In this document: one piece after another, positions 24,102 to 33,560 of the stretch
Layout of the letters: every line of letters starts with the position of its first letter
How positions within the stretch are numbered: position 1 is the first letter of the stretch
Assembly: GCA_040403495.1 (NCBI GenBank)
Contig: JBBAKM010000007.1
Span: 39,669-103,668 of the forward strand
Reading direction: 5' to 3'
Length of the DNA: 64,000 nucleotides
Source of the DNA: JABMMZ01 sp040403495
GTDB taxonomy: Bacteria > Bacteroidota > Bacteroidia > NS11-12g > UBA955
The notes under the pieces: model-generated
What the model was told of the DNA's origin: nothing
Databases searched by the model: none
The model's input: only the letters and a program-made list of their open reading frames with translations
Made by a program: the position numbers and the translations under genes

Positions 24102-25019
24102 CTAAACTATGTCTACATAGCTTAATTTTTTGAAGGCATTTACCCTCTCCATCAATTCATTTGTTGGAATATCTAAGATATTGTCTGTACCAAATTTTTC
24201 GACACAAAAACTAGCCATGGCACTACCATATATGATTGCACGTTTCATGTTTTCAAAACTAATATCATTGGTGTACGCCAACCATCCTATAAATCCTCCG
24301 GCAAACGTATCGCCTGCACCTGTTGGATCAAAAACATCTTCTAGCAACATTGCTGGTGCTGAAAACACTTGGTCTCCATGAAACAACAATGCACCGTGTT
24401 CCCCTTTTTTGATAATCAAATATTGAGGTCCCATTTCTCTGATAACTCTTGACGCTTTTAACAAACTGTATTCACCCGATAATTGACGGGCTTCTTCGTC
24501 ATTAATAGTTAAAACATCTACTTTTTTTAATGCTTTTTTCAAATCTTCTAAAGCGATATCCATCCAAAAATTCATGGTATCCATTACCACTAATTTTGGT
24601 TTATTGGTCAATCGTTCTAGCAATGTTAACTGAACCTGTGGAGACAAGTTGCCCAACATAACAAACTCAGGTTGAGCCAAAGACGCCGGAACAACAGGAT
24701 CAAAATCAGCCAAAACATTGAGTTCTGTGATTAAGGTTTCTCTGCTATTCATGTCATTAAAATATCGACCGCTCCAAAAGAAAGATTTTTCGCCTTCTTT
24801 GATCTGTAACCCTTCTGTTGATATCCCTTTACTCTTAATTAATTCAATATAGGAAGCCGGAAAATCATCTCCAACTACGGCAATTAAACTCACATCCTTA
24901 GTAAAATAAGATGCAGCCAAACTGATATACGTTGCTGCACCACCAATAATTTTATCTGTTTTTCCAAATGGAGTTTCTATGGCATCAAATGCTACGGTTC
25001 CGGTCACTAATAAGCTCAT
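24102..25019 (-). CDS. PfkB-family sugar kinase
   Basis: 305 residues from ATG 25019; an in-frame ATG 9 codons upstream (25046) only adds a non-conserved stretch, while MSLLVTGTVAFDAIETPFG is a typical family start. Motifs: GGAATY near residue 27 (substrate-binding di-Gly), and DPTGAGDTFAGGFIG near 240 with the catalytic Asp (second PfkB signature). Phosphorylates a sugar or nucleoside with ATP; substrate not predictable from sequence. Followed by aat after 6 nt. Confidence 0.9.
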   Translation of the reverse strand: MSLLVTGTVAFDAIETPFGKTDKIIGGAATYISLAASYFTKDVSLIAVVGDDFPASYIELIKSKGISTEGLQIKEGEKSFFWSGRYFNDMNSRETLITELNVLADFDPVVPASLAQPEFVMLGNLSPQVQLTLLERLTNKPKLVVMDTMNFWMDIALEDLKKALKKVDVLTINDEEARQLSGEYSLLKASRVIREMGPQYLIIKKGEHGALLFHGDQVFSAPAMLLEDVFDPTGAGDTFAGGFIGWLAYTNDISFENMKRAIIYGSAMASFCVEKFGTDNILDIPTNELMERVNAFKKLSYVDIV

Positions 25020-25164
25020 TCTTAAATTTTTTTTTGCAAAAATCAACTTAAATAATGGAATATAAAAATCCAGTTTAATTTTAACGTTTAAATTGTTATT
25101 TCATAGATAATTATCAACATAGAATAATAAATTTGATTTAAATCAGTTTATTTGCTTAATTATT

Positions 25165-26331
25165 ATGCTGAATATAAATAATCCTATGAAACAAGTTGCC
25201 GATTTTTTCAATAATGGTGACATCCATTTGGGCAATAGACGGTTAATTGATTGTTTGCTCGACTTACAAAATGTCTCATACTACAAAGAATATCTCGAAT
25301 TAATTGAACGGTATGAAACACATAAAGATGATACACTTTTTACCAAAGAGGCTCTTGAATTACTTGAAAAAATAAAACTAAGTACCCCTCTTAATCAAAC
25401 TGAAGTTTCATCTTCTTTAATATTAGATGTCAAAGACTTAAGCAAGCAATACAAGGTGAGTGCATTCAAAATATCTCCTTTAAGTTTTCAACTTCACAAA
25501 GGGGAAATCATAGGACTTGTAGGTGAAAACGGCAATGGAAAAACCACTTTACTGCGATTGTTAACAGGTGATTTAAAACCCGATACTGGCTCTATTGATT
25601 ATCAACTCAATCCTGACAATATCGACCCTTATATGTTGCGTTCTAAATTGGTTTATATTACACAACGTGTACCAAGATGGTATGGTACATTAATGGACAA
25701 CCTTCAATTAACACTGACCCACCATGGCATTACTGGTCACGATAACCTACTGTGGGTAGAAATGATTATTGCTAGATTGGGACTAAGACCCTACAAAAAC
25801 TTGGGATGGAACAGAATTTCATCAGGATACAGAACCCGATTTGAATTGGCAAAATCGTTACTAAGAAAACCTCAAATTATGCTTTTGGATGAGCCTTTGT
25901 CCAACTTAGATATTATTTCTCAACAAACCATTTTACAAGATTTAAAATTCCTATCCGAATCATCTGCACAACCATTTGGTTTAATCCTTAGTTCACAACA
26001 GTTGTACGAGGTGGAAAAGGTTTCAAACATGGTTATTTTCTTAAAAAGAGGTGAAGCCAAATATCAATTAAAAAACAATACCGAGGAGGTTCAGCAATTG
26101 GTTTACGAAATAGAAACAGAGGCAAGTAGAGAGGAAATCAACAAAGCATTTGGTGAATTAAACCTTTTGGAAATCAACTACAATGGTGGCGTATATGTCA
26201 TTCATTTTGACCCAAACACTCCCAATAGTGCCATCTATAGCTGCATTGGCAAGCACGATTTAAAGCTCAACTACATCAGAAATATCACCCATTCATCAAG
26301 ACGTTTTTTATTAATTAATACACTATGTTAA
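25165..26331 (+). CDS. ABC transporter ATP-binding protein with N-terminal helical extension
   Basis: 388 residues. The ATPase core (about 86-305) has Walker A GENGNGKT (residues 120-127), a Q-loop (YITQRVPRW), signature RISSGYRTRFE in place of LSGGQ, and Walker B IMLLDEPLSNLD. An 80-residue helical N-terminal extension precedes it, and about 80 residues follow it (a small alpha/beta domain). The partner gene overlaps by 7 nt and encodes a polytopic membrane protein, so this is a two-component ABC system. TAAATTTG at 25128-25135 is a candidate -7 box. Substrate unknown. Confidence 0.85.
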   Translation: MLNINNPMKQVADFFNNGDIHLGNRRLIDCLLDLQNVSYYKEYLELIERYETHKDDTLFTKEALELLEKIKLSTPLNQTEVSSSLILDVKDLSKQYKVSAFKISPLSFQLHKGEIIGLVGENGNGKTTLLRLLTGDLKPDTGSIDYQLNPDNIDPYMLRSKLVYITQRVPRWYGTLMDNLQLTLTHHGITGHDNLLWVEMIIARLGLRPYKNLGWNRISSGYRTRFELAKSLLRKPQIMLLDEPLSNLDIISQQTILQDLKFLSESSAQPFGLILSSQQLYEVEKVSNMVIFLKRGEAKYQLKNNTEEVQQLVYEIETEASREEINKAFGELNLLEINYNGGVYVIHFDPNTPNSAIYSCIGKHDLKLNYIRNITHSSRRFLLINTLC

Positions 26332-27845
26332 AATCACTTAATCAATATTTATTGGTCAATTATCCATTATTGTGGAATACACGCTTTTTTAATGTTTTAT
26401 TGTTTGCCATTATTGGACATATCATCTTTTTTATTATTGGACAAATTTCCGTCCATTCCATTCGAGATTTTTATGACAGTGATGACTATACTGAACTATT
26501 TGAAAGCGCTGTTGTGGGTCTGTACTCAACCCTTGTTATAGTGTTGTTTTTCATTATTTGGCTCATATACTATTTGCGAAACAATCCTTTTAAAAGCTTC
26601 TATCCAGTCACAAAAACTTATCTTGTCAAAGAATTTTTCACTGTTTTATTTATTTCATTAATTACCATCACTTTATTCAATAGTTATGAATATGGCAGGC
26701 ATTTAAAAAAGCTTAAGATAAGTGCAAATTTTGACCCAATAAAGGAATCCCACATTATCAATCAAGCCCAATGTTTTTTACCTTTAGATAATTTTAATTT
26801 CGAAAGTGCCGCTCATTGCGATTCAATCTACCGCGACATAGAAGTTCCTGAATATATTCCAAATGACAGTTGCTATGAAGGCGTTTACAGTTCAACATTG
26901 GAATACGAAACCACAGAAGCAACCCCTACTGAGGAATACACAGGAATTGCTCCAAGTATAGAAAGGCCTAATTTTTACAGTTACCTTAACTATTGCAGCA
27001 GAAGCCATAGCATAGATTTAGACAGCAATATCAATTCAGCTATTTATACGATTAATGCCCACCGTTGGTTAAAAAATAATCAAAAAGATTCTATTGAAAT
27101 GGCATTAGTGGCCTATCAAAAACTTTTAAATCAGTATCAAATCAGAAATCGCTTTGAACCTAAAACACTAACCAATTGGTGTTTTGAAACGCCTGATCAT
27201 GAAGTTCTAAACGATATGATTTCATTAAGTTATTATGACGAATTATTCCCTACATACCAAAACTATGGAGAATTTAGTTATGTTAACACTATAGTTAATG
27301 AGATTTACGATAACCGAAAAGAATCCTTTTTAAGTATCTTTAATTGGGAACTCTATTTTTACTTCTCTCTTTCTATCTCCATCATACTTATTATGTTTAG
27401 GATTACCCGTCTTAAACCTTGGCTCATTGCCTCAATTGGCATGGGCGTTTGGGCCATTTTATTTGCTATATTAGCCAATTTCATAAAAGATAACACCATT
27501 CAATATATTTACTTAGTTGGGTGGATTGTTTTATTTACTATGAGTTTCTACATGATTAAAAACAAAAGCAAAAAAATATTGTCTGCTACGTTTTTAATTT
27601 GGAGTATTTATGGTTATTTAGCTTTTATTCCTATCATTTTTCAGTTAATCAAAGAGAACACCCAAGAAGTCAAAATGTGTGTGAATCGTTTATGGAAAAT
27701 CATAACTCCTGAACACCCTATTCATTCATGGATTATTAACAACAAAGAAACTATCAATTTGATAAATATTACTTCATGTATCATCTTCATCGTTTTTGTA
27801 ATCATTCCATTGGCATACAAGTGGCAGTCGAACCCTAATGAATAA
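26325..27845 (+). CDS. ABC transporter membrane partner with large extracytoplasmic domain
   Basis: 506 residues. Hydrophobic segments at about 21-41, 62-83 and 103-120, then a 220-residue hydrophilic region (about 125-345; contains SLEYETTEATPTEEYTG-like acidic sequence), then about five more segments to the C-terminus. This layout, with TM3 followed by a large loop, resembles ABC-2 or lipoprotein-type permeases in outline, but I recognise no family motif. Coupling to the upstream ATPase by a 7-nt overlap is the main evidence of function. It may export or extract an envelope component. Confidence 0.6.
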   Translation: MLKSLNQYLLVNYPLLWNTRFFNVLLFAIIGHIIFFIIGQISVHSIRDFYDSDDYTELFESAVVGLYSTLVIVLFFIIWLIYYLRNNPFKSFYPVTKTYLVKEFFTVLFISLITITLFNSYEYGRHLKKLKISANFDPIKESHIINQAQCFLPLDNFNFESAAHCDSIYRDIEVPEYIPNDSCYEGVYSSTLEYETTEATPTEEYTGIAPSIERPNFYSYLNYCSRSHSIDLDSNINSAIYTINAHRWLKNNQKDSIEMALVAYQKLLNQYQIRNRFEPKTLTNWCFETPDHEVLNDMISLSYYDELFPTYQNYGEFSYVNTIVNEIYDNRKESFLSIFNWELYFYFSLSISIILIMFRITRLKPWLIASIGMGVWAILFAILANFIKDNTIQYIYLVGWIVLFTMSFYMIKNKSKKILSATFLIWSIYGYLAFIPIIFQLIKENTQEVKMCVNRLWKIITPEHPIHSWIINNKETINLINITSCIIFIVFVIIPLAYKWQSNPNE

Positions 27846-27860
27846 AGGACAAGGAATTGA

Positions 27861-28742
27861 TTATTTAAAAACGATAGTTTCTACACTTAGATAACGCCCT
27901 GTAATGGCTCCATACGCATCAGGCACATTGCCTATAATTTGAGAAGGCTGAGTAAAAGGGTCGTTCTGAAAAAACAAATGTTCGTTGATAGAGGTGTAAT
28001 AGTTAAAAGCATTTAAACTCAATGATGAAACATAGACTTGCAAATGTGTTGTTCTTTGTTGAGGGGTATTGAACAAACCAAACATACCCACGTTTAAGTT
28101 GACCTTTTGACCATTAAAAAACCGGTCAGAAAACAAGAGTTGTTTTTTGGAATATCTTGAAGTAGGTGATTCGGTAAGCACAAATTCTTGGGTGTTTATG
28201 TCGACCCATTCTTCTTTTTTAATGCTATCAATACCATTCCATTCTTTATAAAAACGCTTTACTTTTATTTCATAAAAATTCTTTAAAATACTTTTGTCAT
28301 TTAATTGCAATTTCAACTGAAAATAAGCCTCATTACCTTGAAAGAAAAATCTTGATGAATCTTTAATTTCACTAAAAACTGTGTCAGGTGTTTCTTCTCT
28401 AATCCAATAATCGCGTTCATTGGTTTTGATTTTAATGAGATAAATGGTGTTCGCTTGGGCTTTGTAAACACTTGAGAAATAGCGACCATTGCCGTTGTTA
28501 TTGAGCGTAAGTAACTGATTGGTATCCTTGTCGTACAGTTCTACTACCCCATTTACATAGGGTTGAACTACAGATTGGGTTATTTGTCCAGAAATACTTA
28601 AATCAATTGAAATTAAACTGTCATTATACAAATGTCCGTTGACAACCAATTTTGCCTGATGGTCAGACAAGTCGAAATTAATTTCTTTTTGGCAAGCACC
28701 AATAAAAAACAAGATTACGCTATAGTAAAATACCTTTTTCAA
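27861..28742 (-). CDS. DUF4249 lipoprotein paired with TonB receptor
   Basis: 293 residues: lipoprotein signal with Cys17 (IGAC), then the DUF4249 fold (EINFDLSDHQAKLVVNG at 20-36, VVELYDKDTNQLL, IYLIKIKTNERDYW). DUF4249 proteins are outer-membrane lipoproteins that accompany TonB-dependent receptors in Bacteroidota and probably cap them in a SusD-like way. The start codon overlaps the receptor stop by 4 nt (ATGA), so the pair is translationally coupled. Ligand unknown. Confidence 0.88.
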   Translation of the reverse strand: MKKVFYYSVILFFIGACQKEINFDLSDHQAKLVVNGHLYNDSLISIDLSISGQITQSVVQPYVNGVVELYDKDTNQLLTLNNNGNGRYFSSVYKAQANTIYLIKIKTNERDYWIREETPDTVFSEIKDSSRFFFQGNEAYFQLKLQLNDKSILKNFYEIKVKRFYKEWNGIDSIKKEEWVDINTQEFVLTESPTSRYSKKQLLFSDRFFNGQKVNLNVGMFGLFNTPQQRTTHLQVYVSSLSLNAFNYYTSINEHLFFQNDPFTQPSQIIGNVPDAYGAITGRYLSVETIVFK

Positions 28743-31327
28743 AATACAATTTTATAATTAACACTTGGCAAAACTGGAAATAAACTTACTGCTTTAAAAA
28801 CTCTGTTACCCTCCACATTAAAAGCTGGAATTACATAAAAGGGATTTAAGCGGTTATAAGCATTATAAACACCTGCACTAAAAATGCGTGTGTATTTTTT
28901 TCTATTTTTCTTGAAATTGAAACTAAAATCAAGACGGTGGTTGGCCGGCATTTGGTATTTATTCCTTTCGCCATATACAAAAATCTCACTCAATGAAATG
29001 CCATTATTAACCGTATATATTTCCTCGGGTAAAGTAATTCTGGCCCCCGATGCATACACCCACGACACAAAACAATCAATTTGACTTGAAAACCGGTGAT
29101 TAATTAAAACAGACATTTGATGTCTTCTATCGTATTTATACAAAAAAGGTTTGCCTTGATTTATCTCATTAAATTGACGGGTATTTTTGCTTAATGTGTA
29201 ACTAATCCAACCCGATGTTTTTCCCTTTGTTTTTTCGACCATAAACTCCAATCCTCTTGCCATTCCGTTGCCAATAGTAATTTTATCTTCCCAATTGGTT
29301 TCTGAACCTAAATAGCTCGATTGGTCTTTATAGTCAATGACATTGTATAATTTTTTGGCAAAAGATTCAACGCCAAATTCAAATCCTTTGATTCCTGAAT
29401 ATTTCAATCCTGAGGAATGCAAGTCGGCAAACTCGGGCAATGCCTTGTTAGTGGAGGGCAACCACAAATCGAGTGGCAAACCCACCGAATAATTGGTTAA
29501 TAAATGCAAAAACTGACTTGTTCTTTGGTAAGCATAATGCAAATAAAACTTAGGAAATGGCTCATAATTGACTGACAATCGGGGTTGCGGTAAGTTAAAT
29601 ACATTGTTTTTGGTTACAAAAGCAGCATAATAAACGCCTGCATTTAAGTCTAAATTGGAACGTAATTGGAGGTGTAATTCAGAATATGCAGAATATTCAA
29701 AAGAAAACTGACTTTGATTTTCAAAAAAATCAGGCACATTCACCGCATTGGTTTTAGAACTGATATTTCTGGCAAACAAATGTCTTGTATAGCCGATACC
29801 TGACTTTAACTTGAGCGTTGAAGATATATTATACTGAATATTGTAAGATGTAATAACATCATTGATATTGGACACAAATCTATTTTCAAAGCTATTTTCA
29901 ATGATTCTGTTATTTTTGGTTTCTTCATACAAATATTGAGACCCATTTCCAAACTCATAATTGGTAATGGCAAAATTCAACCAAGCAGATACTTTGGGGT
30001 GTAACAAATGATAATCACGGATAGAAAACAAAGAATTCCCCCAAAAGATGGATTGCCTGTCTTTTTCTTTTAAATTTTGTGTTGGGCTTTTAATCGAAAA
30101 CTCGTTGTTTATAAACGATACATCATTACCCGTATAAGCACTGATACTAACATGGTGGTTGGCACTGAACTGATGCGATATTTTGGCATTTATGTCATAA
30201 AAAAAATAGCGTGAGTTGGTTGGAAAAACATTCGCAACATTTAATAAATTGGTAAACAAGTCGAGGTATGAACGTCTTGCAGAAAACATTAATGTTGTTT
30301 TTTTTGATTTATTTATCGGTCCATCCACACTAATTTTACTCGACAACACCCCAATTGAAAGTTGAGTTTTGAGTCTTTCCTTATTCCCATCTATGGTTCT
30401 TATATCAATAACACTACTTAAGCGACCTCCGTAACGGGCACTATTTCCACCTTTTAGTAACTTTACCTGCTTTACAACATCGGAATTAAAAATGCTAAAA
30501 AAACCATAGATATGTGACGGATTGTAGATAGGTACATCATCTAATAAAAAGAGATTGTGTTCATTTCCTCCACCTCTAACATTCAGCCCTATCGTTCCAT
30601 CGTTTCCAGCAATAACTCCCGGAAGCAACTGCAAAGATTTAAGCACATCACTTTCCCCGAACAACATCGGTATTTTTTTAAGCGTTGAGGAATGGATTAC
30701 AAATTCATCCGATTTAAACTTCATATCTACTGGATAATAGGCACTTATGCGCTGATTATCTAATTCGAAATTTCCTTTTAATTTGAAATCAATTTTTTGA
30801 TTTTTAGACCATATTACACTTTTATATTGATTTTCATATCCAACATAAGCCACCATCAATTTAATAGAATCCTCCTTGAGTGACAGTGAATAATACCCAT
30901 CTTCATTGGTGTAGGTGCTTTGCAAAGTCATTAAATCAATCACAAAGGCATTTATTAGTTTCTCTCCTGAATTCACATCTGAGACATAGCCGGAAAATAC
31001 TCCAATTTTACGACTCGCTTGTATTGGTGAAATAACGATGGAATTCCCAAACATCAATGTGTAAGTAAGCTGATGAGGCTTTAACACTTGTGAGAGTAAA
31101 ATGGCTAAAGGTACTTTTTTGAAAACATACTTTTGTTTATTGGGAGGCAATAAACTGGCTACATAATTGAACTTAACATCACTTACAGATTCAATCTTCA
31201 ATAAAAGCTCTTCAAGTGTTGCATTTTTTAACTTTACATCAATAGGAATTTCCAAAACATTAGTTTGTGAATGCACATTACATACACTCATTAATACACA
31301 AACCAAAGTAAAAATGAAAGCCCGCAT
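28739..31327 (-). CDS. TonB-dependent receptor with STN domain (FecA-like signalling type)
   Basis: 862 residues. Signal peptide (1-20), STN domain (about 25-75; IDVKLKNATLEELLLKIE), a carboxypeptidase-like regulatory beta domain (about 105-190; GYVSDVNSGEKLINAFV), plug (about 205-320; NVRGGGNEHNLFLLDDVPIY, GNSARYGGRLSSVIDIR) and a 22-strand type barrel to the C-terminus. The STN domain normally contacts a FecR-type anti-sigma factor, and an intact FecR periplasmic part is encoded just upstream. Coupled to a DUF4249 lipoprotein downstream. Substrate not predictable. Confidence 0.93.
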   Translation of the reverse strand: MRAFIFTLVCVLMSVCNVHSQTNVLEIPIDVKLKNATLEELLLKIESVSDVKFNYVASLLPPNKQKYVFKKVPLAILLSQVLKPHQLTYTLMFGNSIVISPIQASRKIGVFSGYVSDVNSGEKLINAFVIDLMTLQSTYTNEDGYYSLSLKEDSIKLMVAYVGYENQYKSVIWSKNQKIDFKLKGNFELDNQRISAYYPVDMKFKSDEFVIHSSTLKKIPMLFGESDVLKSLQLLPGVIAGNDGTIGLNVRGGGNEHNLFLLDDVPIYNPSHIYGFFSIFNSDVVKQVKLLKGGNSARYGGRLSSVIDIRTIDGNKERLKTQLSIGVLSSKISVDGPINKSKKTTLMFSARRSYLDLFTNLLNVANVFPTNSRYFFYDINAKISHQFSANHHVSISAYTGNDVSFINNEFSIKSPTQNLKEKDRQSIFWGNSLFSIRDYHLLHPKVSAWLNFAITNYEFGNGSQYLYEETKNNRIIENSFENRFVSNINDVITSYNIQYNISSTLKLKSGIGYTRHLFARNISSKTNAVNVPDFFENQSQFSFEYSAYSELHLQLRSNLDLNAGVYYAAFVTKNNVFNLPQPRLSVNYEPFPKFYLHYAYQRTSQFLHLLTNYSVGLPLDLWLPSTNKALPEFADLHSSGLKYSGIKGFEFGVESFAKKLYNVIDYKDQSSYLGSETNWEDKITIGNGMARGLEFMVEKTKGKTSGWISYTLSKNTRQFNEINQGKPFLYKYDRRHQMSVLINHRFSSQIDCFVSWVYASGARITLPEEIYTVNNGISLSEIFVYGERNKYQMPANHRLDFSFNFKKNRKKYTRIFSAGVYNAYNRLNPFYVIPAFNVEGNRVFKAVSLFPVLPSVNYKIVF

Positions 31328-31392
31328 TTTGTGGGCAATTTAACCTATAAATAAGAGAAAGGGGTACTAATTATTGAAAAAGTATTGACAAC

Positions 31393-32274
31393 TTATTCAA
31401 CTTCAACTTTAACATTGAGTACTTTACTCAGTAAATCAGCTGTCTTTATAGCATCCAGTTGATCAATGGTGAGCGTTATACTTTCATTTAGTAATGATTC
31501 AGGGACTATAAATTTAACCTTATAGTAGGCATTCAATTCACTAATAATCTCGTGAAGTGGTTTATTTTTAAATTCTAATTTACCTTCAATCCATACCACA
31601 GGTGTGGCTTCCAATAACTTAAATCCGGAAGATGTATTTTGTATCATTTGACCCGGCAGTAGTTCAAAAACATTAGATGGCGTTTCAAAATTGATTAAAC
31701 CTTGCAACAAAACCACTTGAAAAGGAATATTTGGTCTATTTTTGACATTAAAAACGGTACCCAAAACCTTAATATCTCCTGATTGTGAATGAACCACAAA
31801 TGGTGTTTTATTGTGTTTTACATTGAAATAAACTTCACCATTTAGCAATTCAACTTTTCGACTTTTTCCTTTAAAATTAACGTTTACCTGTGAATAAGTA
31901 GAAAGCTTAATTTCAGTACCGTCGGGCAACGTAAAACTGTTAGGATTCGCTTGCGTTTGAAATGTTTCAATAAAACTATCTTGACTGTTATTATATTGAA
32001 GCAAACCTATAGAAACAATTAGCAAAACAATAGCTGCAGACAGCCATTTAAACATGTAAAAATTAGGATTTGGTTTGGTAATAGGAATAACTTTTGGCAT
32101 TCCCAACTTAGATTCTAGCTTTTGCCACTCCAAATCTACCTTAGTACTTGGATAAGGGTATTGAGCTGACTTTTCAAAAATCTGAGTCAACAGCAATTCC
32201 TCTTTGTCCGACAAAGATTCGTTACTTAATGAGGTATAATCACTATACTGATATATATGATTAGAATCCTTCAT
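31393..32274 (-). CDS. FecR-type anti-sigma protein, membrane and periplasmic part
   Basis: 293 residues: cytoplasmic stretch (1-73) ending VDLEWQKLESKL, one membrane segment (about 74-92, WLSAAIVLLIVSIGL), the FecR domain (about 100-175; FTLPDGTEIKLSTYSQVNV, GEVYFNVKHNKTPFVVHS) and the C-terminal DUF4974/STN-like domain (about 225-293; LEFKNKPLHEIISELNAYY). The N-terminal helical sigma-binding domain of FecR is missing; that sequence is found in the 55-codon ORF immediately upstream in the same frame (32275-32442), separated only by a TAA stop that abuts this ATG. Normally transmits signals from the TonB receptor (31327) to an ECF sigma factor. Confidence 0.88.
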   Translation of the reverse strand: MKDSNHIYQYSDYTSLSNESLSDKEELLLTQIFEKSAQYPYPSTKVDLEWQKLESKLGMPKVIPITKPNPNFYMFKWLSAAIVLLIVSIGLLQYNNSQDSFIETFQTQANPNSFTLPDGTEIKLSTYSQVNVNFKGKSRKVELLNGEVYFNVKHNKTPFVVHSQSGDIKVLGTVFNVKNRPNIPFQVVLLQGLINFETPSNVFELLPGQMIQNTSSGFKLLEATPVVWIEGKLEFKNKPLHEIISELNAYYKVKFIVPESLLNESITLTIDQLDAIKTADLLSKVLNVKVEVE

Positions 32275-32442
32275 TTACTTGGCGTGCTTTAAATATTGTG
32301 GTATGTTACTTTGAACAAAACCAAGGAATAACTGATTGGCTGGATTGTTTTTAAGCCAATTTTTCAAAAAAGCTTCTTCTTCTTGAGAGCACATGCCTGC
32401 CAAGTATTTGGTAAATAAATTCGCTTGCAAATTTTCTTTCAT
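32275..32442 (-). CDS. Small ORF resembling the anti-sigma N-domain of FecR (55 aa)
   Basis: Read from the sequence by hand. Frame from ATG 32442 to TAA 32275-32277, encoding 55 residues that include LFTKYLAGMCSQEEEAFLKN and WLKNNPANQLFL. This matches the pattern of the FecR N-terminal domain, the part that binds the sigma factor (x-YLxG-x5-EEE-x5-WLxxNPxN). Its TAA directly precedes the ATG of the 293-aa FecR protein in the same frame, so a sense codon there would give one 348-residue protein, close to normal FecR length. Either a genuine split anti-sigma factor made by stop-restart translation, a recoded stop, or a nonsense mutation. No ECF sigma gene is next to it. Confidence 0.6.
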   Translation of the reverse strand: MKENLQANLFTKYLAGMCSQEEEAFLKNWLKNNPANQLFLGFVQSNIPQYLKHAK

Positions 32443-32496
32443 ACCCCTTTAAACAATTATTTTCAGTCAATCCCCCAAATTTTCTTCTGTTTTTTT

Positions 32497-33072
32497 TTAT
32501 TTTTTCAAAAACACAGAGGCATTTATTCCTTCGTTAAACAACAAATCTAAAACACTTAAGTGAGGTATAAAAGCTTGTTTATCATTAAATACCTGATAAT
32601 AAGGGGAAATTACTGAGTTTAGTTCTTCATCTATATAATCACAATCAACAAATGAAAGTTCCTTTTGCGCTTTCAAACACCTCAATATCATTGTCAATAA
32701 ATTCAAATTATAGTCCCACAGAAATTCCGTTTTTTCCTTAATAACAGGGAACAACAAATAATCATAATACTCAAAAAATGGACTTTTACCATAAGATGTT
32801 TGTAGGGCATTGCACAACTGGTTTTGCCAATTGACGCTATAATCAATTTTCACTTCAGCATAAGTCCCTTTTGTTGTTTGATTTACTAAGGGAATTGAAA
32901 CCAATTGCGCCCCTTGAAATGAACCAATAAAACTTCTATTGCGAAGTGTTTGTTTACTAAATTGTCGTTCCAAACCCAATTGCCACTCCTCCGATTCATA
33001 AACGCCTAAAAACCAACTTACAGGTGGAATAAAATACAATGGTTTAGGTGAATTTATAATAACTTTTTCCAT
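32497..33072 (-). CDS. WbqC-family protein
   Basis: 191 residues resembling WbqC-like proteins: IGSFQGAQLVSIPLVNQTTK (about 48-67), then AEVKIDYSVNWQNQLCNAL and YGKSPFFEYYDYLLFPVI (about 90-110), the order W...aPyFeyY typical of this family. WbqC genes occur in O-antigen clusters of other bacteria, but the biochemical role is not established. Its start overlaps the end of folK by 19 nt, so it is expressed with folK. The gap of 54 bp to the small FecR-like ORF contains no obvious terminator. Confidence 0.75.
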   Translation of the reverse strand: MEKVIINSPKPLYFIPPVSWFLGVYESEEWQLGLERQFSKQTLRNRSFIGSFQGAQLVSIPLVNQTTKGTYAEVKIDYSVNWQNQLCNALQTSYGKSPFFEYYDYLLFPVIKEKTEFLWDYNLNLLTMILRCLKAQKELSFVDCDYIDEELNSVISPYYQVFNDKQAFIPHLSVLDLLFNEGINASVFLKK

Positions 33073-33560
33073 AATTTAACCTCTAGGACATCATGTTGAT
33101 TATTGTTTAGCATTTGCCTAACCGTCAATTGGTTATTGGGGTGACAGAAATTAGGCGCAATTTCATTGAGAGGTATCAAAACAAAATTTCGACTTGTTAA
33201 CTCTGGATGAGGAATTGTAAGTTGAGGATGTTTTATTTTTCGCTTACCATAGAATATAATGTCAATATCAATGGTTCTAGGTCCATATCTTTCTTTGCGT
33301 TTTCTTCCCAAAATACTTTCTATCTTCAAAAGCGTTTGTAACACCATCACAGGTGAAAAAGTTGTTTGAAATACCAATGCCATATTTAAGTAATCAGCCT
33401 GAGGAATTGGCCCCCACGCTTGAGTTTGGTATATCGACGAGGTTTTGACAACTTTACCCAATAGACGCTCTATCCACAGAAGGGTTTCAAAGAAAGTTTC
33501 ATCGACTTTTCCTTGGTTACCACCGAGCATAATATATACCGTTTGTTTTTTTAAAGACAT
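33054..33560 (-). CDS. folK: 2-amino-4-hydroxy-6-hydroxymethyldihydropteridine diphosphokinase FolK
   Basis: 168 residues from ATG 33560, the usual length; the longer open frame to 33710 adds an N-terminus that overlaps the divergent gene and is not conserved. Motifs: VYIMLGGNQGKVDETFFETL (6-25), SSIYQTQAWGP (about 40-50), NMALVFQTTFSP, and GPRTIDIDIIFYG with the Mg-binding aspartates, then IPHPELTSRNFVLIPLNEIAP. Transfers pyrophosphate from ATP to the pterin alcohol in folate synthesis. Overlaps the WbqC start by 19 nt. Confidence 0.95.
   Translation of the reverse strand: MSLKKQTVYIMLGGNQGKVDETFFETLLWIERLLGKVVKTSSIYQTQAWGPIPQADYLNMALVFQTTFSPVMVLQTLLKIESILGRKRKERYGPRTIDIDIIFYGKRKIKHPQLTIPHPELTSRNFVLIPLNEIAPNFCHPNNQLTVRQMLNNNQHDVLEVKLWKKLL

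Noticed and set aside
25165..27845. Antibiotic-resistance ABC exporter
   Set aside because: Permease layout and external domain do not resemble drug exporters and nothing nearby suggests it.
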